This document shows positions 31,445-41,202 of a stretch of 58,222 nucleotides of DNA, one piece after another. Position 1 is the first letter of the stretch. Every line of letters begins with the position of its first letter. The stretch is from Roseovarius sp. 217 (lineage in GTDB: Bacteria; Pseudomonadota; Alphaproteobacteria; Rhodobacterales; Rhodobacteraceae), in assembly GCF_000152845.1 (NCBI RefSeq), contig NZ_CH902584.1:2959240-3017461 (forward strand). Reading direction: 5' to 3'. Position numbers and translations under genes: made by a program. The notes beneath the pieces are model-generated. The model ran no database searches. It saw only the letters and a program-made list of their open reading frames with translations, and was not told the origin of the DNA.

Positions 31445-32957
31445 GAAGGCCCTCATAAATCGGCCGCAGCGCGCGGCGCAGGATTTTGCCATTGGCCCCG
31501 GTGGGAAGGGCCTCGACGTGGTAAAAGCCGCGCGGGCATTTGTAACCCGCAAGCCGTTCAGCGGCAAAGGCATCGAGTGCGACAGGATCAAGCTGCGCGG
31601 GACCAGTATAGAAGGCCATGATCACGCGTGCATCCTCTTTCACCTCAATATCGGTGACAGCCACCGTGGTGATGCCGGGATGGGCGCTCAGCGCCGCCTC
31701 GACCTCCATCGGAGAGACGCGGTAGCCGCCTGCGTTCATCATGTCGTCGGCGCGGCCCAGATAGGTGATCTGGCCCTCGGCATCCATCATCCCCTGATCG
31801 CCGGTCAGGAACCAGTCGCCAGTGAATTTCTCTGCCGTGGCTTCGGGCGCGCCAAGATAGCCCAGCATGAGACCGGGATCGGAGCGGTGGACGGCGATGG
31901 TGCCCTCGGTGCCATGGGGCGCGGGGCTGCCGTTGCCGATGATCGCGACGCGGCGGCCGGTCTGGGGACGGCCCAGCGTGCCGGGGGCTGCGGGGTGAGC
32001 GGGGCTGCCGGAGATGAAGGTCGAGCATTCGGACATGCCGTAGGCCTCATACATCGGCGTCCCGGTGGCATCCCGCCAGTGCTGGCGGATCGTGTCCGAG
32101 AGTTTTTCGCCCGCTGCCAGCCCGTGCCGCAAGTGTGGCAGGGCAAGGGGCTGACCGGGCCGGACGAGTTTGCGATACACGCCCGGTGCTGCGGCAAAGA
32201 TGGTCGCGTCATGGCGTTCGAGCAGCGCGGGCAAGTGCTCGGGCGCTATACCCGGCGCGGGGATGAGCGCGGTTGCCCCCACAGTCCAGGGGTCCATCAG
32301 GCCGGTGCCAAGGGTGAAGGTCCAGTTAAACGCACCGGCATGGCAGAGCCTGTCGTCGCCGCGCAGCCCATACCAGCCGTCAAACATCATCCGCCGTGCC
32401 CAGATGGCGCGGTGGGCATGCACCACAGCGCGCGGAATGCCTGAGGTGCCGGAGGTATAGATGATATAGGCGGGGCGGTCTGGATCGCCCATCTCCCAGT
32501 CAGCGGGCGGCAGATCGCGCATCGCCTCAAGAGCGGGTTCGTCGAGAGAGGGAATGTCTGTCTCGGGGCAGGCCACGCCCGCCGCGCGCAGGATCAGTGC
32601 GGGTTGCGTGGTCTTGACGATGCCCGCCACCTCGGGCGCTGTCAGTTGGCTAGAGGTGGGAATGGGCACAAGGCCCACGGCGATAGCGCCCAGATAGGCA
32701 ATCGGAAATTCGACCGTATTGCCCAGCCGCATCAGCACCCGGTCGCCGGGTTTGAGGCCGGTGCGCAAGAGGCCGGTGCCGGTGCCGCGCACGGCGGCCA
32801 ACAGGCGTCCATAGCTCCAGCGTTCGGCGGTGCCGAGACCGAGAACCGCCAGTGCGATCTTGTCCGGATGCGCCTCGGCCCGGCCCAGAACATGGGCCGC
32901 GAGGTTGAAGGGGCTGGGGCAGGGGGCGCTTGGCCCCTGATCGAATATGGCGCTCAT
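31431..32957 (-). CDS. AMP-dependent acyl-CoA synthetase (508 aa)
   Basis: This ANL-superfamily enzyme makes acyl-CoA via acyl-AMP. The phosphate loop is YIIYTSGTSGIPRAVVHAHRA; the usual Lys after Pro is Arg here. Motif A5 is YEAYGMSECSTFISGSP, A7/A8 is WFLTGDQGMMDAEGQITYLGR-like, with DDMMNAGGYRVSPMEVE as hinge, and the catalytic C-terminal Lys is in ALPTGANGKILRR. The form resembles benzoate/aryl-CoA ligases more than long-chain ligases, but the substrate is not determined. It is divergent from an XRE-cupin regulator. Confidence 0.9.
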   Translation of the reverse strand: MSAIFDQGPSAPCPSPFNLAAHVLGRAEAHPDKIALAVLGLGTAERWSYGRLLAAVRGTGTGLLRTGLKPGDRVLMRLGNTVEFPIAYLGAIAVGLVPIPTSSQLTAPEVAGIVKTTQPALILRAAGVACPETDIPSLDEPALEAMRDLPPADWEMGDPDRPAYIIYTSGTSGIPRAVVHAHRAIWARRMMFDGWYGLRGDDRLCHAGAFNWTFTLGTGLMDPWTVGATALIPAPGIAPEHLPALLERHDATIFAAAPGVYRKLVRPGQPLALPHLRHGLAAGEKLSDTIRQHWRDATGTPMYEAYGMSECSTFISGSPAHPAAPGTLGRPQTGRRVAIIGNGSPAPHGTEGTIAVHRSDPGLMLGYLGAPEATAEKFTGDWFLTGDQGMMDAEGQITYLGRADDMMNAGGYRVSPMEVEAALSAHPGITTVAVTDIEVKEDARVIMAFYTGPAQLDPVALDAFAAERLAGYKCPRGFYHVEALPTGANGKILRRALRPIYEGLHGQA

Positions 32958-33024
32958 GTCTCTCGCTTAGGGGGCCTGCGCGGCGGTTGCAAGTGGCTCT
33001 GCGCTTGGCCTATAGCTTTGTGCA

Positions 33025-33648
33025 ATGACTGATCAAGCCTTGTCCCCCCTGCTGCGCGTCACGCGCGAAACCGGCGCTGAAACTGGCCCCGAGCCGCTCG
33101 ATCTGGGCGTGCGGGTGCGTGGGCTGCGCAAGGCGCGGGGCTGGACGTTGGAACAGGCGGCAAAGCAGGCGGGGCTGGCGCGCTCGACCCTGTCAAAGAT
33201 CGAGAATGGTCAGATGTCGCCGACCTATGACGCCCTGAAGAAACTGGCGCAGGGGTTGGAAATCTCTGTTCCACAGCTCTTTACGCCGCCGTCGCGCGAC
33301 CGGATCAACGGGCGCATGGCCGTGACGCGGGTGGGTGAAGGGACGCCCAAGGCCACGGCAACCTACGAACATGATCTCTTGGCCGATACGCTGAGCCAAA
33401 AACGCATGATGCCCTACCGAGCGCGCATCCGTGCCCGCGCGATGGAGGAATTCGGCGGTTGGGTGCGCCATGACGGCGAAGAATTTCTCTATGTGCTGAC
33501 CGGGGTGGTGCGGCTCTATACCGAGTTTTACGAGCCGATCGAGATGCGTCGCGGCGACAGCGCCTATTACGATGCCACCATGGGGCATAACGTGATCTCG
33601 GTCAGTCCCGAGGATGCGACGATCCTGTGGGTGACATCGCTCGGGTGA
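33025..33648 (+). CDS. XRE-cupin transcriptional regulator (207 aa)
   Basis: The N-terminal HTH (VRVRGLRKARGWTLEQAAKQAG, LARSTLSKIENGQMSPTYDAL) is followed by a C-terminal cupin domain (RARAMEEFGGWVRHDGEEFLYVLTGVV, then EMRRGDSAYYDATMGHNVIS). This two-part layout is that of PuuR- and HipB-like regulators of amine, amino acid or organic acid use. The divergent gene, 67 bp away, is the acyl-CoA synthetase, so it may control that operon. Its HTH-cupin type would also suit the polyamine cluster at 20.7-26.8 kb, but distance makes this only a guess. Confidence 0.9.
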   Translation: MTDQALSPLLRVTRETGAETGPEPLDLGVRVRGLRKARGWTLEQAAKQAGLARSTLSKIENGQMSPTYDALKKLAQGLEISVPQLFTPPSRDRINGRMAVTRVGEGTPKATATYEHDLLADTLSQKRMMPYRARIRARAMEEFGGWVRHDGEEFLYVLTGVVRLYTEFYEPIEMRRGDSAYYDATMGHNVISVSPEDATILWVTSLG

Positions 33649-33669
33649 CCCCAACTGCTCGTAAGGGAA

Positions 33670-33706
33670 AGTGGCCCGGCCACGCAATCGCGGGACCGGG
33701 CCTTCT
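33670..33706 (+). terminator. Hairpin terminator after the XRE-cupin gene
   Basis: GGCCCGG (33673-33679) pairs with CCGGGCC (33696-33702), followed by TTCT. It lies between convergent genes. Confidence 0.75.
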
Positions 33707-33730
33707 GCGCCGCGAGTGTGAGTTTGGCCG

Positions 33731-33997
33731 TTACTCGGCCGGGGCGGCAGGGGTTTGCTCCGCAGCAGAGCCGTCGATCACGCTTGCTGGGGCAGTTTCG
33801 GCATCTGGGTTCGTGCTGTTGCTTGTTGGGGAGGGGGACAGCATGCTGAAGGCGATCAAGCCGCCCATCAGGACAACGATGACCAGAAGGCCAATCAGCC
33901 CGCCGCGCGTCGAGGCCCCAGCATCATAGCCGGAAGGGCCGTATCGGTTGCGATCTCGATTGGCTTGGCGTTGAATGTCGTCATTGGGGGTGTACAT
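33731..33997 (-). CDS. Hypothetical single-pass membrane protein (88 aa)
   Basis: ATG 33997 has a strong AAGGAGA site and gives MYTPNDDIQRQANRDRNRYG at the cytosolic side. One membrane helix (GGLIGLLVIVVLMGGLIAFSML, about residues 33-54) is followed by a low-complexity Ser/Thr/Pro/Ala tail in the periplasm. No catalytic motif exists and I do not recognise a named family, although small proteins of this design are common in Rhodobacteraceae. Confidence 0.8.
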   Translation of the reverse strand: MYTPNDDIQRQANRDRNRYGPSGYDAGASTRGGLIGLLVIVVLMGGLIAFSMLSPSPTSNSTNPDAETAPASVIDGSAAEQTPAAPAE

Positions 33998-34180
33998 AGC
34001 GGTCTCCTTTCGCGCTGTCTTCAAGTTTACCTCAAAGTGATGCCTCTGCCTGAGCGCTAAACGGATGGACGCCGTTTCGGGCGTCTTTCTGCCAGTATCG
34101 CGTGAGTCGCAGGGCGGGTTCCCGCCGTCGGTCTATGGCATCCGTCGCGAACGGGGAGTTTCGGCAAGGCTTTGCCGAGG

Positions 34181-34591
34181 TCAGCGCAGTTTGGGGATGC
34201 CGCCGGCATGGGTGCTTCGGTCCACGACGCCGGCGCGCAAGGACCGTCCGATGCGATGCGCCAGCGCCGACCATGCGGCGGCCTGATCGGGGGAAAGTTC
34301 GCGCAAGAGCACCGCATCAAAGAGCGCCAGCCAGGTCGAGAACATACCCGGCTGCACATTGCGGGCGTTGACATGTGCCGCCATCGGGCTGCCGTCATAG
34401 ACGCGTTCATGCAGGATGGAATTGGCCCAGAAATCCGCGACCTTGGCCTCGTGTGCGGGCCAGTCGGTGACATGCACCGCAAAGATCGGCCCAAGGCCGG
34501 GATGCGCGCGCACCGCCGCGTAGAATTCGGTGACGACCCGCTCGATCTCGGGGCGGGTGATGTTGAAACGCGGGGGCAAGGCGGTGCTCAT
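34181..34591 (-). CDS. Group III truncated haemoglobin (136 aa)
   Basis: Group III truncated haemoglobins bind O2 or NO with a 2-on-2 helix fold. ITRPEIERVVTEFYAAVRAHPGLGPIF is the B/C/E start typical of group III. WPAHEAKVADFWANSILHERVYDGSPMAAHVNARNV is read in family order and includes the proximal His in MAAHVNA. MFSTWLALFDAVL gives the G helix. The length agrees. There is no neighbour that gives a clear physiological partner. Confidence 0.9.
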   Translation of the reverse strand: MSTALPPRFNITRPEIERVVTEFYAAVRAHPGLGPIFAVHVTDWPAHEAKVADFWANSILHERVYDGSPMAAHVNARNVQPGMFSTWLALFDAVLLRELSPDQAAAWSALAHRIGRSLRAGVVDRSTHAGGIPKLR

Positions 34592-34873
34592 GTGTCTTAT
34601 GTGGCGCGGGATGTGGTGAGAGGCAATCCCTCATGGTGGGCGAGAAATCTTGAAAAGATTTCTGGGCGCTCTCTTTTCAGACACGCGCACGCCGCGCCCT
34701 CTGGACGCCTGCCGGGTGCGCGCCTATAAGGCGGGCCATGATGAGACGCAGAGCGATCATTATTCGAATTACATGCCCGGCGCTCTGAGACAATCGAGCT
34801 GCCGGGACAAGGCGTATGAGCAATCGCGCCGCTGCACCCCCCAATTCCCAGACCAGTGACAAGGACGCAAACC

Positions 34874-37858
34874 ATGTGCGCCGACACGACCCAGACGCCT
34901 GATTACAAAGATACTTTGAACCTGCCGGAAACCGATTTCCCGATGCGTGCGGGACTGCCCGCGCGCGAGCCTGAGTGGCTGGCGCGCTGGGCGCGGATCG
35001 GAGTGTATGAGAAGCTGCGGGAGAATGCGGCGGGGCGTGCGCCCTTTACCCTGCATGACGGCCCGCCCTACGCCAACGGCCATCTGCATATCGGTCACGC
35101 GCTGAATAAAATCCTCAAGGATATGGTGGTGCGCAGCCAGCAGATGATGGGCCGCGATGCGCGCTATATCCCCGGCTGGGATTGTCACGGCCTGCCGATC
35201 GAATGGAAGATCGAGGAGCAATACCGGGCCAAGGGGCTGGATAAAGACAAGGTGGATGTGGTCGATTTCCGTCAGGAATGCCGCAAGTTCGCCGAAGGCT
35301 GGATCGACATCCAGCGCGAGGAGTTCAAGCGGTTGGGGATCACCGGCTGTTGGGATCGCCCGTATCTGACCATGGATTTTCGCGCCGAGCGGATCATCGC
35401 GGAGGAGTTTCAGAAGTTCTTGATGACCGGCGTGCTGTATCAGGGCTCCAAGCCGGTGATGTGGTCGCCGGTTGAGAAAACCGCGCTGGCCGAGGCGGAG
35501 GTGGAGTATCACGACAAGGAAAGCTTTACGGTTTGGGTGAAGTTTCGGGTTGTCGGCATCGAGGCACTTGGGTCGAAAATGGTTGTAAGCCAAGGCGACG
35601 AAGCCGAAGTTGAGCGGGAACTGAAGCAGCTAGCTTCCGACATGAGTGGTGCAAAGGTTGTAATCTGGACGACCACGCCTTGGACCATCCCGTCGAACAA
35701 GGCCGTCGTTTACGGTGACGAAATCTCATACGGTCTTTATCAGGTTACCGGCACCCCCCAAGAGTGCTGGGCCAATGTCGGGGAGAAGTTCATTCTGGCC
35801 GACAAACTTGCTGCTGAGGTGATGTCTCGTGCACGTTTGGATGACAGCATGTATCGCCGTGTGCGTGACGTAGATCCCCAAGTTATCACCGGTCTCGCGC
35901 ATCCTCTCGCCGGGGCCGAAGGTGGCAACGGCGAATGGGACGACCTGCGCGATTTCCGCGCTGCGGATTTCGTCACTGACGAGGAGGGCACCGGGTTTGT
36001 CCATTGCGCGCCCTCGCACGGGATGGAGGAGTTTGAACTCTACCGTGATCTGGGCATGTTGGAGCAGGTGATCACCTATAACGTGCTGGAAGACGGTTCT
36101 TTCCGGCCTGACCTGCCGTTCTTTGGCGGCACCTTCATCCTTGATCGCAAGGGCAAAGAGGGCAATGCCAACAAGGCGGTGATTGATAAACTGGCCGAGG
36201 TGGGCGGGTTGCTCGCGCGCGGCAAGATCAAGCATTCCTATCCGCACAGCTGGCGCTCCAAAGCCCCCGTCATCTATCGCAACACCCCGCAATGGTTCGC
36301 CGCGATTGACCGCGCCGTGGGTGACGGGCAGGACGATTATGGCACCACCATTCGCGAACGCGCGTTGCGCTCCATCGACGAGTTGGTGACGTGGACGCCC
36401 AAGACCGGACGCAACCGGCTCTATTCGATGATCGAGGCGCGGCCCGATTGGGTGCTGAGCCGTCAACGCGCTTGGGGCGTGCCGCTCACCTGTTTTGTGA
36501 AGAATGGCGCGCAACCGACGGATTCTGAATACCTTTTGCGGAACGAAGAAGTCAACGCACGCATCCTCGCGGCCTTTGAGGAAGAGGGCGCGGATGCGTG
36601 GTACAAGGACGGGGCCAAGGCGCGGTTCCTGAGCGGTATCGTCAACCCGGACGACTGGCGCAAGGTCGATGACATTCTCGATGTGTGGTTCGATTCTGGC
36701 TCGACCCATGCCTTTGTGCTGCGCGACCGCGCGGATGGGTCCGAGGATGGTCTGGCCGATCTCTATCTAGAGGGCACGGATCAGCATCGCGGCTGGTTCC
36801 ATTCGTCGATGTTGCAGTCCTGCGGCACGCGCGGGCGCGCGCCCTATCGGGGGGTGCTGACGCATGGCTTTACCCTTGATGAGAAGGGCAACAAGATGTC
36901 CAAATCCTTGGGCAACACCGTGGCCCCCGAGGAAGTGGTCAAGCAATATGGCGCGGATATCCTGCGGCTCTGGGTGGCGCAGGCCGATTACACCGCCGAC
37001 CTGCGGATCGGGCCGGAAATCCTCAAGGGCGTGGCCGATGGCTATCGCCGTCTGCGCAACACGCTGCGGTTCATGCTGGGGGCGCTGGCCCCGTTCAGCG
37101 AGGCGGACCGGGTTGATCCCGCCGATATGCCCGAGTTGGAGCGTTGGGTGCTGCACCGTCTGGCCGAGCTGGATCACAAGGTGAAGAAAGGCTATGAAAC
37201 CTATGATTTCCAAGGGGTTTTCCAGCAGATTTTCAACTTTTGCACGCTCGATCTGAGCGCGTTCTATTTCGACATCCGCAAGGACGCGCTCTATTGCGAT
37301 GGCGACACCGCGCGGCGTCGTGCGGCGCGCACCGTGCTCGATCTGCTGTTTCACCGGCTGACCACATGGCTGGCCCCGGTGTTGGTCTTCACCATGGAGG
37401 AGGTGTGGCTGTCGCGCTTCCCCGGCGAGGACAGTTCGATTCACCTCACGGATATTCCAGACACGCCCGCTGACTGGCTCAATGAACCGCTGGCGGCGAA
37501 ATGGGCCATGGTGCGGCAGGCGCGGCGCGTCGTGACGGCGGCGTTGGAGGTGCAGCGCACCGACAAGGTGATCGGCGCAAGTCTGGAGGCGGCACCCGTG
37601 GTGCACATCCGCGATGCAGAGATGCTCAGGGCGCTGAAATCAGTGGATTTTGCGGATATCTGTATCACCTCTGACCTGATGCTGACCGGCGATCCGCGCC
37701 CCGATGAGGCGTTCCGCTTGCCTGAGGTTGATACCGTTGGCGTGGTCTTTGAGCGGGCAGAGGGCGAGAAATGCCAGCGCTGCTGGAAGATCCTGCCTGA
37801 TGTGGGGCGTCACAAGCATCCCGGCACCTGCGCGCGCTGTGACGCGGCACTGGGCTAA
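34874..37858 (+). CDS. ileS: Isoleucyl-tRNA synthetase (994 aa)
   Basis: This class I synthetase charges tRNA-Ile. ATG 34874 follows AAGGA. The HIGH motif is [11 protein letters not shown] (about residues 73-83), the editing CP1 domain is indicated by [15 protein letters not shown], and the KMSKS loop is [12 protein letters not shown] (about 674-685). The C-terminal zinc site has CQRCWKIL and CARCDAAL. Everything expected for a type I bacterial IleS is present. In the middle (about 35540-35910) codon choice moves to more A/T-ending codons than on either side. Confidence 0.97.
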   Translation: MCADTTQTPDYKDTLNLPETDFPMRAGLPAREPEWLARWARIGVYEKLRENAAGRAPFTLHDGPPYANGHLHIGHALNKILKDMVVRSQQMMGRDARYIPGWDCHGLPIEWKIEEQYRAKGLDKDKVDVVDFRQECRKFAEGWIDIQREEFKRLGITGCWDRPYLTMDFRAERIIAEEFQKFLMTGVLYQGSKPVMWSPVEKTALAEAEVEYHDKESFTVWVKFRVVGIEALGSKMVVSQGDEAEVERELKQLASDMSGAKVVIWTTTPWTIPSNKAVVYGDEISYGLYQVTGTPQECWANVGEKFILADKLAAEVMSRARLDDSMYRRVRDVDPQVITGLAHPLAGAEGGNGEWDDLRDFRAADFVTDEEGTGFVHCAPSHGMEEFELYRDLGMLEQVITYNVLEDGSFRPDLPFFGGTFILDRKGKEGNANKAVIDKLAEVGGLLARGKIKHSYPHSWRSKAPVIYRNTPQWFAAIDRAVGDGQDDYGTTIRERALRSIDELVTWTPKTGRNRLYSMIEARPDWVLSRQRAWGVPLTCFVKNGAQPTDSEYLLRNEEVNARILAAFEEEGADAWYKDGAKARFLSGIVNPDDWRKVDDILDVWFDSGSTHAFVLRDRADGSEDGLADLYLEGTDQHRGWFHSSMLQSCGTRGRAPYRGVLTHGFTLDEKGNKMSKSLGNTVAPEEVVKQYGADILRLWVAQADYTADLRIGPEILKGVADGYRRLRNTLRFMLGALAPFSEADRVDPADMPELERWVLHRLAELDHKVKKGYETYDFQGVFQQIFNFCTLDLSAFYFDIRKDALYCDGDTARRRAARTVLDLLFHRLTTWLAPVLVFTMEEVWLSRFPGEDSSIHLTDIPDTPADWLNEPLAAKWAMVRQARRVVTAALEVQRTDKVIGASLEAAPVVHIRDAEMLRALKSVDFADICITSDLMLTGDPRPDEAFRLPEVDTVGVVFERAEGEKCQRCWKILPDVGRHKHPGTCARCDAALG

Positions 37859-37872
37859 GGGGTCAAGGCGCG

Positions 37873-38559
37873 TCAGCGGAACCGGTCGACCAGTTTTTGA
37901 AGGGGTGAGCGCGTCTCGTCCGGCGCCTCTTCTGCGGGTTTGGGCGGCCTTTCGGTCTGCATGCTCTCGGGGCGGGCGGGTTTGGGCGCGGGGGGCGTGA
38001 TCGCCTGTGCCACGGCGTTCTGAAAGCGGTCGGGCTTGCCCAAGGCGAGCCACGGCGCACCTTTGGCGACGCCGCGCAGCAGATCGTCGAGCCAGTCGGT
38101 CTCGGATTTCGCGAAATCCTGCAAGACATAGTGCGCCACGCGGTCCTTGTGTCCGGGATGGCCGATGCCAAGGCGCACGCGGCCATAAGTCTCGCCGATG
38201 TGTTGATGGAGAGAGCGCAACCCGTTGTGACCCGCATGGCCGCCACCCGTCTTGCAGCGCAGCTTGCCGGGGGCGAGGTCCAATTCGTCGTGAAAGACCG
38301 TGACATCGGCGGGGGTCAGTTTGTAGAAGCGCAGCGCCTCGCCCACCGATTGCCCGCTGAGGTTCATGAAGGTCATGGGTTTGAGCAAGATGACCTTGTC
38401 GTCGCCCAAATCCCCCTCAGAGACCATGCCCTGAAACTTGGACCGCCATGGGCCAAAGCCATGCTCATCGGCGATCCTGTCCAATGCCATGAAGCCGATG
38501 TTATGTCGATTATTCTCATATTTTGCGCCCGGATTGCCGAGACCCACAAAGAGCTGCAT
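37873..38559 (-). CDS. pth: Peptidyl-tRNA hydrolase (228 aa)
   Basis: Pth frees tRNA from prematurely released peptidyl-tRNA. ATG 38559 gives the family start MQLFVGLGNPGAKYENNRHNIGF with catalytic His20. Other hallmarks are KPMTFMNLSGQSV, the catalytic Asp in VFHDELDLAPGKLR and GGGHAGHNGLRSL. The core ends near residue 185; a Pro-rich C-terminal tail (TPPAPKPARPESM) is an alphaproteobacterial extra. In relatives pth usually follows rplY directly, whereas here an opposite-strand FkbM gene is between them. Confidence 0.96.
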   Translation of the reverse strand: MQLFVGLGNPGAKYENNRHNIGFMALDRIADEHGFGPWRSKFQGMVSEGDLGDDKVILLKPMTFMNLSGQSVGEALRFYKLTPADVTVFHDELDLAPGKLRCKTGGGHAGHNGLRSLHQHIGETYGRVRLGIGHPGHKDRVAHYVLQDFAKSETDWLDDLLRGVAKGAPWLALGKPDRFQNAVAQAITPPAPKPARPESMQTERPPKPAEEAPDETRSPLQKLVDRFR

Positions 38560-38633
38560 TGCCGATGCCCCTATCTTGGTTGAGGATGGTCTAGGGCCTT
38601 GGTGCCGCGGAATCAACGGGGGCAGGGTGCCGG

Positions 38634-39314
38634 ATGGCCGAATACGAGGTGGAGGGGCTAAATCTGTCGGTGCCCGACAGCATCCTGAACGACCGGATCG
38701 CGGCCAAGCTGGCCTCGGGTGGCTATGAGGCCGATGAGGCGCGGGCGGCGGCCATGCGACTGCGACCGGGGCAACGGGTGCTGGAACTGGGGGCGGGGAT
38801 TGGATACATCGCCTCGATTTGCGCCCGTATCACCGGGCCGCAGAATGTGACGAGCGTCGAGGCCAATCCCGGCATGTTGCCGGTGATCCGGGCTAATCTG
38901 GAGCGCAACGGATTTGGGGCGGTGACCCTCCTGCATGGTGCGGTGGGTGGCATGGCGCGCGAGTCCGAGCCCTTGGCCTTTGACGCGGCCCAGAGTTTCT
39001 GGGCGGCGCGGATCGCGGACGAGACCACCGCGCTCGACCGCATGGTCGAGGTGCCATATCTGGGGCTGAATGATCTGATGACGCAGGCGCGTCCGCATGT
39101 GGTGATCATGGATATCGAGGGGGCGGAGCAGCATCTTTTCGATCACCCCTGGCCTGACCATGTGCGCAGCGTGATGATGGAACTGCATCCGACGCGCTAT
39201 CCTGACACAGTCATCCAACGGATCGTTGATTGCATGTCGGTCTCGGGCCTAACCTATGATCCCGGCCCGTCGCGCGGGCGCATCCTGTGCTTTCGCCGGG
39301 TGCGGGACCGGTGA
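38634..39314 (+). CDS. FkbM-family methyltransferase (226 aa)
   Basis: This is a SAM-dependent methyltransferase. Motif I is VLELGAGIGYIASICAR (about residues 47-63), followed by VTSVEANPGMLPVIRANLERN with the acidic ribose-binding Glu. The FkbM hallmark is VVIMDIEGAEQHLF (about residues 153-166). Substrates of the family are O- or N-sites on polysaccharides, lipids or antibiotics; none can be inferred here. It lies between rplY and pth on the opposite strand, a likely later insertion into that pair. Confidence 0.87.
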   Translation: MAEYEVEGLNLSVPDSILNDRIAAKLASGGYEADEARAAAMRLRPGQRVLELGAGIGYIASICARITGPQNVTSVEANPGMLPVIRANLERNGFGAVTLLHGAVGGMARESEPLAFDAAQSFWAARIADETTALDRMVEVPYLGLNDLMTQARPHVVIMDIEGAEQHLFDHPWPDHVRSVMMELHPTRYPDTVIQRIVDCMSVSGLTYDPGPSRGRILCFRRVRDR

Positions 39315-39317
39315 TAG

Positions 39318-39350
39318 AAAAAACGCGACCCCCGATTGGGGGCCGCGCTC
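39318..39350 (-). terminator. Rho-independent terminator of rplY
   Basis: On the minus strand a GCGGCCCCC/GGGGGTCGC stem (39324-39347) with a four-base loop is followed by six T (39318-39323). It is also positioned to end the convergent FkbM gene. Confidence 0.88.
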
Positions 39351-39376
39351 TTTGGGTTGGGCGTGAGAGATGAGGA

Positions 39377-40003
39377 TTATTCCTCGTCGCCCTCGTCCTC
39401 TTCTTCTTCCTCGCCCTGCGAGCGCAGCGCCGAGGGGGCCGAGATGTTGCAGATCACGAAATCGCGGTCCTTGATCACCGGCTCACTGCCTTCTGGCAGA
39501 TCAATCATCGAAATCGTAACCACGTCGCCGATCTTGGAGATCTTGGACAGGTCCACGGTCAGGTGATCGGGGATGTCGCCCGCAGTCACGGTCAGCTCGA
39601 CCTCGTTGCGCACGACGGTCAGAACGCCGCCTTTGCGCAGGGCCGGGCAATTCTCGTGGTTGATGAAGTCAACGTGAATGAACAGGTTGATCCGGGTGGT
39701 GCGACGCAGACGCATAAGGTCGACATGAGTCGGAAGATCCTTGACCACATCGCGCTGAACGTCACGGCAGATCACGCGCACATCGTCTTGGCCCTCGACC
39801 TGAAGATTGAACAGGGTCGATTTGAAACGGCCCTTCTTCAGGCGCTTGAGCAGCGCGTTGAACGGAATGTTGATCGGCAGCGGCTCTTTGTCGCCACCGA
39901 ATACGATACCCGGAACCATGCCCTCACGACGAGCTGCGCGAGCGGCGCCCTTGCCTGTCCCCGCACGTTCCTGGGCCTGAAGATCAGGAATTTCTCCAGC
40001 CAT
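39377..40003 (-). CDS. rplY: 50S ribosomal protein bL25/general stress protein Ctc (208 aa)
   Basis: bL25 binds 5S rRNA. The ATG at 40003 is preceded by GGAGAAATCAA; the much longer frame upstream is rejected. The N-terminal domain contains [21 protein letters not shown] and [13 protein letters not shown], then [16 protein letters not shown]. The C-terminal TL5-type domain contains [21 protein letters not shown] and [24 protein letters not shown], with a Glu/Asp tail. The length matches the long Ctc form. Confidence 0.96.
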   Translation of the reverse strand: MAGEIPDLQAQERAGTGKGAARAARREGMVPGIVFGGDKEPLPINIPFNALLKRLKKGRFKSTLFNLQVEGQDDVRVICRDVQRDVVKDLPTHVDLMRLRRTTRINLFIHVDFINHENCPALRKGGVLTVVRNEVELTVTAGDIPDHLTVDLSKISKIGDVVTISMIDLPEGSEPVIKDRDFVICNISAPSALRSQGEEEEEDEGDEE

Positions 40004-40167
40004 TTGATTTCTCCATTGGTTAGGGCGGGGCTCCTCCAAGGCTGTAGACCCCGCATGAAGCTGCGCCAATAGCCGGGTTTTGCCGGTTTGAAAAGCGGAA
40101 TCTTGTTGCCGGGCTGGGGCGCGTGGCCTATCCGTCGGTCCCGTGACGCAAGAGGAGCCCGCCCGAA

Positions 40168-41196
40168 ATGCCACGCCGCGTTTTCCTGCATGTTGGCATG
40201 CCCAAATGCGCGACCTCAACCATACAGGCCGCCTTGGTGCAACAGCAAGACCGTCTGCGGCATCTTGGCATCGCCTATGACATGCCCGAGGTCCAGTCGG
40301 CGCAGGGGCAGGGCAATGCGGCAGATCTGGCCATTGCGGCCTATCGGGAAAGATCACAGGCCGTCGCGGAGGCACTGGAGTTCTTCACGCGCGGTGACGG
40401 GGATGTGGTGCTGAGCGCCGAAAGCCTGTCGGGTCTCTATAAATCGGCGGTGGCCATTAGGCTGGTCGAGGCGCTGCGCGCGCGGGGATTTGAGGTCACT
40501 GTGCTTGCGGTCTTGCGCAGGCAGGATCACTGGCTCGAATCCGATTTCAAACAGCATGTCAAGGGCGGTCAGAAATGGAGCGGCAGCATCGCGGAGTTGC
40601 TGGAAAAGCGCACAGAGCAAGATGTGCTGAACTATGCGCTCTTCACGCTCTACTGGGGAAAATATGTCGGCCGGGACAGGGTGTTCAGCACCGTGATCCT
40701 GCCGGGCAGTGATCGGCGGTATCCGGTCAATTTCGTGCTGGAGCAGATCGGTGCTTCCAGCCTGTGCTACGGCGATGACGCGGCGGTGCCGATGTCGAAT
40801 GTCAGCCCGCCCACGGGTCTGATCGAACCTGCGCGCCTGCTCAAGCGCGAGATGCAGGCGGCTGGGTGTTCTCTGGCGCAGATGGATGTGGCGCTGGATC
40901 GGTTCTTTGCCGAAGCGCCGGGAGTGGTCGAGGTGCCAAAGCGGCGGTTTTTGATGCCTTTCACGGACCGTCAGCAACTCGTTGAGCGGTGGAAGGGGAG
41001 CAATCGCGATCTGGAGCGGCGGGCGGGGCATCATCTGGCGTTCGATGTCGAGGTGGCCCACGATCCGGCGTCCGAGATACCGCTCGAGGACGAGGCGCGC
41101 GCCATTCTGGCCGCGTGGAAGGCCGCGAAGGGGCCAGCACCCACACCAGAGGTGCGGGCGCGGCGCGGCTTGTTGCGGCGGCTCTTGGGGCGGTGA
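40168..41196 (+). CDS. Sulfotransferase-like P-loop protein (342 aa)
   Basis: The N-terminus [21 protein letters not shown] fits the PAPS-binding 5'-loop of sulfotransferases ('fih.gmpKtgTtslq'). The central [25 protein letters not shown] matches the 3'-phosphate-binding strand-helix, with Arg and Ser residues of the 'vRnP.d...S' type altered. The C-terminal part is helical with a basic end. The substrate is unknown; relatives often lie by surface polysaccharide genes. It is immediately upstream (7 bp, convergent) of lldD. Confidence 0.78.
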   Translation: MPRRVFLHVGMPKCATSTIQAALVQQQDRLRHLGIAYDMPEVQSAQGQGNAADLAIAAYRERSQAVAEALEFFTRGDGDVVLSAESLSGLYKSAVAIRLVEALRARGFEVTVLAVLRRQDHWLESDFKQHVKGGQKWSGSIAELLEKRTEQDVLNYALFTLYWGKYVGRDRVFSTVILPGSDRRYPVNFVLEQIGASSLCYGDDAAVPMSNVSPPTGLIEPARLLKREMQAAGCSLAQMDVALDRFFAEAPGVVEVPKRRFLMPFTDRQQLVERWKGSNRDLERRAGHHLAFDVEVAHDPASEIPLEDEARAILAAWKAAKGPAPTPEVRARRGLLRRLLGR

Positions 41197-41202
41197 GGCG
41201 CC

